Source: a virus. From it: a stretch of 35,652 bases of DNA. Shown here piece by piece: positions 31,101-35,652 of this stretch (position 1 is the stretch's first letter; every line of letters begins with the position of its first letter). The stretch spans positions 1 through 35,652 of the IMG/VR virus record IMGVR_UViG_3300030103_002227, one strand, 5' to 3'. Made by a program: the position numbers and the translations under genes. The notes beneath the pieces are model-generated. The model had not been told where the DNA came from. It saw nothing but the letters and a program-made list of their open reading frames with translations, and ran no database searches.

Positions 31101-34100
31101 TGTTAAAAAAGATCCAGATTTACCTAACACCGTTGTTGTACCTATACTTAAATTACAAGAAGGGTCTGATGTAGTAGCTGAACAACTAGGAAGTGGTATA
31201 CAACGATTTGATAATACACAAGATTTTCTTGGTGGTGTTGAATCATTAATAGCTCAAGGTGTAGAAATTGATTTAGAAAGAAACGAGCAAGGTCAATTAT
31301 TAGACGCTAAAGATCAAGGTTATGGTTTAATAGCAAGATTACCTGATGGAACAAAACAAATAATTATCAATAATGCTTCAAGCGAAGCAGACGGTTCGAT
31401 ACCAGCTGATAAACACGAAGTGCTTCATTTAGCTGCGTATGGTATGGATCCAGCTGTAAAAGCTCAAATGGGTAAAGATTTATTAAATTCTTTAAAAAAT
31501 GATCCTAATATAAAAATAAGTAGTAAGGTAGAATCTTTACTTAATGCTTATGAAAAAGATTTAAATGACGGTAAATTAAAACCAGAAGATTTTTATGAAG
31601 AAGTTATGGCTGTTACGAGTGATGGTCTAACTGAAGGAGGTATTGATATAGTAGAAATAGATGGTTTTAAAGGATTTTTTGATAACGTTTTAAAAGCTAT
31701 AGGTTGGAAACAAGATTTTAGCAAAGGTATGGATGTTATTAATTTCTTAAAAGATTTTAATGCAGACGTTTTAAGTGGTCAAGGATTATCGCAAAGTGTT
31801 TTAGATGTTGTAGATATGGGACTTGAATCAAATGTTGATCCTAGTGATGTCAAATCAAATGTTGTAGAAAGATTAAAAGATAATCAAATTCGTGTGTCTG
31901 CGCAAGAATTTACATACGATGATGGTGGTGGTGAATTAAATATTGCTGTAGTAACAACAAACCTTGACGGTAGTAGACAGCTACAACTTAAACTACCTGA
32001 CGGTGATATTTTTAGCACAACGCAAATATCAAAGAACAATACATTGTCTAACGAACAACTTGTTGACTCGAGCGCTGGAGATGTTAAAAGCACTAAAGAC
32101 CTAGATATAAAAACTATAAGAAATCCAAGAGTTGATGAGCGTATGTCTGATAGGCAGCGTAAAGCAGTAGGATTACCTACGACACAAACAGACGTTAAAT
32201 TAAGTAAACTACCAAAGTCTACCGAAGTATACATGGACTTAAGTAATGAGCAATTACAACAAGGTTTAAATGAAGCAATACAAAATGAAACTGATCAACA
32301 ATTTCCTATAGCTCAAGCAGTTGTAGAAAAAAATTGGCCTTTAATAAGCAAGTCTTTAAATATAAATAATCAAGTTGAGATGGAAGCTGCTAAAGAAGTA
32401 GTTATAGATCAAGTATTAGGACAGTTTGAAGGGTCTGGTCAAGGTAAATATCCTGCGAGAAAAACAAGTGCATTGCAAGGGTTTTCATTAGAAGGTGGGG
32501 CGCAAGTAAGTACATATTTAGCACAAACAATTAAAACAAGAAAACCTGAAATAGACGCTGCTATATCAGACAGAACAGGTGGACCTGGTGTAGATGTAAG
32601 TCAAGCTCCAGATATAGAAGTAGAAACGAGTATTACAGAAGTTGAAACTGATACTGGAAAAACACCTAGTAGTACAACTATTTATTCTGACAACGCTATA
32701 TCTAATTTGAACGCAGGTAATAAGTCAGGAGTAGAAACTCAAATAACAGAAGCTATTGAAGCAGATTACCAAGGAGAAGCTGTAACATTAGCGCAGACTA
32801 GAAATATATTACAAGCAGTATCTGAAGTTTATGGTTCAATGTTTAATTTAAACCCTGAAACTATAAGAAGCAAAAAAAGAAATTATTCTAAAAAAGATTC
32901 AGAAGGTTTAACTAGAGCAAAGCAGTTTTTATTAACCAACGCTAAAGCTGATTACGCACGTCTACCAAACACTTTAGACGCTAGTGGAAAAGGTACTTTT
33001 ATTCCAAAAAATGTAAAAGATGCTTTATATAAAGATGGTAAACTAGTTGGTACTTTAAAAGATTACCAAGATATAATAAGAATAAAACCTACAAAACCTA
33101 TTTATAGAGATAGAGTAGGTCAAACTATTAGAGGTCTTTTAAATTTACATATAAGAAATAGAATACTAGAAACAAGTCAACCTGATGCTGCTCAAAGAAA
33201 AAAAGGTGGTGCTAAGTTTAGTAAAAAACAACCCAAAAAACAACCCAAAAAACCTATTAAAACTGATCTTGAAGGTAAAGCTGGTATAGATGATCTAGTA
33301 AATAAAACTATGCCAGATGGTATAATTACTGACAGAAAACAACTAGTGTCATATCAAAAAAACGGCATAGAGAACTTTGAAGATACAACATTTTTACCTG
33401 CAGAAGTATTTCTAAGAAAATCTTCTAATTTTGTAACAGGTAACAAAGCTTCTACAGCTTTAAAAAGAGGTATTTTAGGTATAAATAACATAACAAACAC
33501 AGTTGCTGGGAAAGTAAATAAAGTTATTACTAAAGAAAACGAAGCTCTTTTAAGTGAAAATAAAATTTATAGTTTTTCTGAAGCTGCTAAAATAGGTATA
33601 AAAAATTCTACAGGAATAAATAGGTTGACAGGTAAACCTTTCACTAAGCAAGAAATAATAGATTTAAAAGCTTTTAATAGAACTAAAACAAATTCTAATG
33701 AAGCTAAAAATATAAAAGAAATAAAATCTATACAGAGAGGTGAGAAGTTATTTTTAGATTTAATTAGAGCTGCATACAAAAATAATCCTTCTTCTATACA
33801 ATTTGTAAGTGAAATGCTATACAACAGTGATTTAAATTCTAATACTGGAAGAAATGCAGCACCTGTATTAGGAAAAGAAGAAGGAGTTAAAGATGGTTCT
33901 AAAACAGAAGAGCATACTTATCAAGCTAATAACTGGGCAAGAAGAACAATACAAGCTATAACATCTAGTCAAAAAGTTTTAGATGGTTGGTATAATTGGT
34001 CTAAAGATAATTATTATCAAATAACTATAACTAAAGATGCTGACGGTAGATTAAATAAAGCGTACAATATAAATGGCAAGTTATATAATTCATCATCTAA

Positions 34101-35652
34101 AGAATTTCCTTTAATAAAAGAGGCTTTAGATTTAGCTTTTAAAACTGGAGATTTTAGCAAAGTACCAAACTCTGCTATAAGGATGTTTCACCCGTTTACT
34201 TACAAAGAAGGTGGGCTTAAAAAAACAGTAAATATAAACCCTAACACAACAACGTTAAACGGAAAGACATATGCTGAAATATATAATGTTGTTGTTCCAG
34301 CTAGTTTAAAAAACGACCCTAATACGGTAAAAATTCAAGCGGCTATTATTTACGACGTTATAAGAGGAGAAACTACTTTAAAAGAAGCTAAAAATAGAAT
34401 AAACGTTTATGTAAATAGTTTAGCTAAACCTAAAGCAAAACAAAGTAAAGCTCTTACTAAGCAATACGCTCCAAAACTACTTGATAATATTACTACAGAG
34501 CAGAAAATAGAAACATTAAACAATTATGATAAAACTCTTAAATTTTCAAGAGCACTAAACACTCCTGAAAAAGGAATTAGTGTATTTGATTTTGATGATA
34601 CTTTAGCTAAGACAAAAGAAAAAGTTATAGTTAACAAAGCTGACGGAACTACTATAGAAATATCAGCCGCTGAGTTTGCAGAACAAGCTAGTGAATTAAA
34701 AGAAGCTGGAGCTACATTTAATTTTGATAATTTTAAAAACGTAGGCAAAGGTACTCAAAAAGGACCACTTGCTGATTTAGCTTTGAAGCGTCAAGGTAAA
34801 TTTGGTAGCAAAGATATATTTGTGTTAACAGCTAGACCGCAAGTAGCAGCTACAGATATTAAAATGTTTTTAGATGGTATAGGTTTAAATTTACCAATAG
34901 AAAATATTACTGGTTTAGAAGACGGATCACCACAAGCAAAAGCTACATGGGTTATAAGTAAAACTGCTGAAGGTTATAATGATTTTTATTTTGCTGACGA
35001 TGCTGTTAAAAATGTTGAAGCTGTTGCAGAGATATTAGATCAAGTTGATGTAAAATCTAAAGTTCAAATAGCTAAATTCAGTAAAAAAGCAACTTTTGAC
35101 AAAGTCATGAATGATGTTCTTGAAAGCAGCACAGGTATAAAATCTGAAGCTGAATTTTCTAAAGCAAGAGCACAAACAGTTGGATCTGGTAAAGGTAAAT
35201 TTACTTTCTTTACAACGCCATCTGCGGAAGATTTTGTAGGTTTAATATATAAGTTTTTAGGTAAAGGAAAAGTTGGTGATGCACAATTTCAATTTTTTCA
35301 AGATAATTTAATTGACCCTTATAATAGAGCAGAACAAGCTGTAACTAGAGCCAAGATATCTGCTGCAAATGATTTTAAAGCATTAAAGAACAGCCTTAAG
35401 ACCTTGCCTAAGTCATTATCTAAGAAAACAGGCATTGGAGGTTTTACATTTGGTCAAGCTGCTAGAGTTGCAGTGTGGACAAGACAAGGCGTGGAAGTTC
35501 CTGGTTTATCTAAAAGAGACGCTAAAGAACTAAACGCTTTTATAGATAACAACGCTGAGCTAGATGTATTTGTAGATGAATTAATAAACATACAAAAAGG
35601 TAAACCATATCCTAAACCTAGTCAAACTTGGTTAGCTGGAAATATAACATCA
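28114..35652 (+). CDS. Giant ejection-type virion protein, 3' truncated (at least 2513 residues)
   Basis: One frame stays open from the ATG at 28114 to the last base; I read it through without a stop. The first 650 residues are charged and helical. Residues 658-695 are hydrophobic with Ala/Gly, and a second hydrophobic stretch lies at about 751-781, both candidates to cross the host membrane. HEVLH (1101-1105) with Y-E-E-V-M-A (1161-1166) gives a zinc-peptidase-like module. Residues 1704-2140 are an unrecognised domain rich in Lys/Asn. A HAD phosphatase module follows (about 2150-2320), then a C-terminal domain with SAEDFVGL. Giant multi-domain proteins after core proteins are usually ejected with the DNA, as T7 gp16 is. 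The role is inferred. Confidence 0.85.
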   Translation, partial: MTEEEFVASLDQKLTEDQKIAALTKWRAENPQPEVEEEVIIEQAEEDPFDIRSASSLLSGTYRPFQKKDDSGMTLGDVQEKIAPEQQRRDYEQKIESVAKENETYGGYDNDYEYKYTIDQNGPNYYSKPTGSSDDAWTLHEEKSDAYFKIGGDVFKHFEFDDKSYKKTKETLGGVINNEALGKDFANLLSIYDTINKEGVVDIDKNKEGFSGLQHIEDLYKSRVKLTEEEKIKTKQQAIDYVGGGIDVELTDDQYLGLNLNEDGLIVSKSLKDGSNYNFSDNERWNKNIDVMVKSGTHGYNPKTGALVKLKKPLNSSKYYELQGDSDSNREDFKNIAAVQIAQEDGLASSADLDLSNPDVQEQITKRAIQLKQRELEDSLRKEKLENLLEEDRTDIDWNAAGTSLIETLAGANIPGLDNMLDLAGYKTKGTLDIWQRSDKNKLIEQYLKIQQSNQTAKTKNLEKFLLNSKSLIGNISAQQLALKNLEYQTPDQLALANKTMNGLQKQKEDIVSLMEEKYNDLSTEIAENPNFEQLIDLSKRNYGYLPILVNNVKASAADMGIGTLNLVGEAFDLYDSAVNYVDDEIFDDFGIVETLANEFAPIYGLSKALGLGSGIKDWRENNIKLAQTYVQEAYKDTIPEAKSVEDLTGFEDYATKALSIVGTVIPQVAAMAVNPTVGLSVVSANAMGSSLLGDRDEVKNAKIALEKWEENKPKQKQGESDEAYSNRIKDYNTLNPRPNVPTYNDLQMWGGAITTGALELTTGYFIKLPLVQGKSIVGPLFNRIKVLNNLGMKSAWSKEFARIGSKSFEWAGDAVIEGLEEVGVGMGDAYYDRYIMGKDVNIFEGGWDNFSAGVIGGIGFKSIGIVQPYLKNVQTPGDISNIQGLQNEIKSISEVIIQNPKMSQKTKDILNKDINSKLLDINNSVVNSLNIYTEISESDFNSLGVIDQQLHNLNSQLEAVVQDPNIETGKEQLINDLSNKINELTGQKNQLLEPYVKKDPDLPNTVVVPILKLQEGSDVVAEQLGSGIQRFDNTQDFLGGVESLIAQGVEIDLERNEQGQLLDAKDQGYGLIARLPDGTKQIIINNASSEADGSIPADKHEVLHLAAYGMDPAVKAQMGKDLLNSLKNDPNIKISSKVESLLNAYEKDLNDGKLKPEDFYEEVMAVTSDGLTEGGIDIVEIDGFKGFFDNVLKAIGWKQDFSKGMDVINFLKDFNADVLSGQGLSQSVLDVVDMGLESNVDPSDVKSNVVERLKDNQIRVSAQEFTYDDGGGELNIAVVTTNLDGSRQLQLKLPDGDIFSTTQISKNNTLSNEQLVDSSAGDVKSTKDLDIKTIRNPRVDERMSDRQRKAVGLPTTQTDVKLSKLPKSTEVYMDLSNEQLQQGLNEAIQNETDQQFPIAQAVVEKNWPLISKSLNINNQVEMEAAKEVVIDQVLGQFEGSGQGKYPARKTSALQGFSLEGGAQVSTYLAQTIKTRKPEIDAAISDRTGGPGVDVSQAPDIEVETSITEVETDTGKTPSSTTIYSDNAISNLNAGNKSGVETQITEAIEADYQGEAVTLAQTRNILQAVSEVYGSMFNLNPETIRSKKRNYSKKDSEGLTRAKQFLLTNAKADYARLPNTLDASGKGTFIPKNVKDALYKDGKLVGTLKDYQDIIRIKPTKPIYRDRVGQTIRGLLNLHIRNRILETSQPDAAQRKKGGAKFSKKQPKKQPKKPIKTDLEGKAGIDDLVNKTMPDGIITDRKQLVSYQKNGIENFEDTTFLPAEVFLRKSSNFVTGNKASTALKRGILGINNITNTVAGKVNKVITKENEALLSENKIYSFSEAAKIGIKNSTGINRLTGKPFTKQEIIDLKAFNRTKTNSNEAKNIKEIKSIQRGEKLFLDLIRAAYKNNPSSIQFVSEMLYNSDLNSNTGRNAAPVLGKEEGVKDGSKTEEHTYQANNWARRTIQAITSSQKVLDGWYNWSKDNYYQITITKDADGRLNKAYNINGKLYNSSSKEFPLIKEALDLAFKTGDFSKVPNSAIRMFHPFTYKEGGLKKTVNINPNTTTLNGKTYAEIYNVVVPASLKNDPNTVKIQAAIIYDVIRGETTLKEAKNRINVYVNSLAKPKAKQSKALTKQYAPKLLDNITTEQKIETLNNYDKTLKFSRALNTPEKGISVFDFDDTLAKTKEKVIVNKADGTTIEISAAEFAEQASELKEAGATFNFDNFKNVGKGTQKGPLADLALKRQGKFGSKDIFVLTARPQVAATDIKMFLDGIGLNLPIENITGLEDGSPQAKATWVISKTAEGYNDFYFADDAVKNVEAVAEILDQVDVKSKVQIAKFSKKATFDKVMNDVLESSTGIKSEAEFSKARAQTVGSGKGKFTFFTTPSAEDFVGLIYKFLGKGKVGDAQFQFFQDNLIDPYNRAEQAVTRAKISAANDFKALKNSLKTLPKSLSKKTGIGGFTFGQAARVAVWTRQGVEVPGLSKRDAKELNAFIDNNAELDVFVDELINIQKGKPYPKPSQTWLAGNITS
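31414..31620 (+). other. Zinc-metallopeptidase-like module in the giant protein
   Basis: DKHEVLHLAAYGMDP carries HEVLH at residues 1101-1105, preceded by a strand (KQIIINNASS). Glu1162/Glu1163 in F-Y-E-E-V-M-A-V-T-S-D is the likely third zinc ligand, and the Ser-Asp after it is common in such sites. It could process the polyprotein itself, other virion proteins, or host envelope peptides. Confidence 0.65.
34561..35070 (+). other. HAD-superfamily phosphatase module in the giant protein
   Basis: All four HAD motifs are visible: FDFDDTLA (motif I, Asp2159 nucleophile and Asp2161), VLTAR (motif II, Thr2239), Lys2276 in Q-A-K-A-T-W (motif III) and FYFADDAVKN (motif IV, Asp2295-Asp2296). The spacing resembles polynucleotide 3'-phosphatases and acid phosphatases. 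The substrate is unknown. Confidence 0.85.

Noticed and set aside
33222-33248. Short tandem repeat of about 12 bases coding Q-P-K-K twice
   Set aside because: Two copies only, in a Lys-rich linker of the giant protein; probably slippage without separate meaning.
28114-35652. Several open frames on the - strand under the giant gene
   Set aside because: They are short, have no plausible starts or neighbours, and the + strand frame is open throughout with clear domain motifs.
1-35652. CRISPR arrays, defence islands, integrase, attachment sites, tRNA genes
   Set aside because: None was found on reading the sequence; gene density leaves no gap large enough for most of them.

Overview
The window is a contiguous, gap-free stretch of a tailed double-stranded DNA bacteriophage genome (class Caudoviricetes). 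Every supported gene is on the + strand and most are packed end to end with ATGA or TAATG overlaps. It carries the lysis, chaperonin, packaging, head, neck, tail and ejection-protein genes. It is AT-rich, prefers ATA (Ile), AGA (Arg) and TTA (Leu) codons, and nearly all starts are preceded by A/T-rich leaders instead of a Shine-Dalgarno sequence. That leader style, together with the S74 tail fibre, the small Cys-Gly-Cys protein and the neck and nozzle sequences, points to a podovirus-like phage of a (probably marine) Bacteroidota host. The order terL, portal, scaffold, major capsid, neck proteins, very large tail nozzle is compatible with crAss-like and Cellulophaga-type podoviruses. The lineage and host are inference; no database was searched.

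Layout. Positions 1-1194: the end of a truncated virion-type protein and three small unrecognised proteins. Positions 1217-3442: groEL, groES and a winged-helix-like small protein in an overlapping cluster. Positions 3439-6458: a cassette of small, mostly unrecognised proteins, including a conserved 47-residue Cys-Gly-Cys protein and an HExxH metallopeptidase-like protein. Positions 6451-8916: a holin-like membrane protein, two beta-rich small proteins and a tail fibre with a C-terminal S74 chaperone domain. Positions 8982-10269: a coiled-coil protein, a 74-residue protein, a protein that looks like two GroES-type folds in tandem, and a candidate small terminase. Positions 10269-17599: large terminase, portal, scaffold and major capsid protein. 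Positions 17685-26313: neck or connector proteins and a 1401-residue tail nozzle followed by a 502-residue tail protein. Positions 26332-35652: an internal core protein, a 367-residue protein and a giant open reading frame that runs off the window after at least 2513 residues.

How it fits together. Terminase packages DNA through the portal into a shell built by scaffold and capsid protein. Neck and nozzle proteins close the head and form a short tail. The internal and giant proteins are probably ejected into the host. The GroEL/GroES pair and the tandem GroES-like protein suggest that this phage brings much of its own folding machinery.

Points that stand out: (i) a roughly 530-bp block inside terL, covering its ATPase core, with clearly different base and codon use; (ii) the giant ejection-type protein with a zinc-peptidase-like module and a complete HAD phosphatase module that is bracketed by K-F-S-(K/R) motifs; (iii) the tandem GroES-like protein; (iv) an exact 25-bp leader repeated before the scaffold gene and the first post-capsid gene. 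No tRNA, rRNA, CRISPR array, insertion sequence, integrase or attachment site was seen, and no gene-free stretch exceeds about 100 bases.
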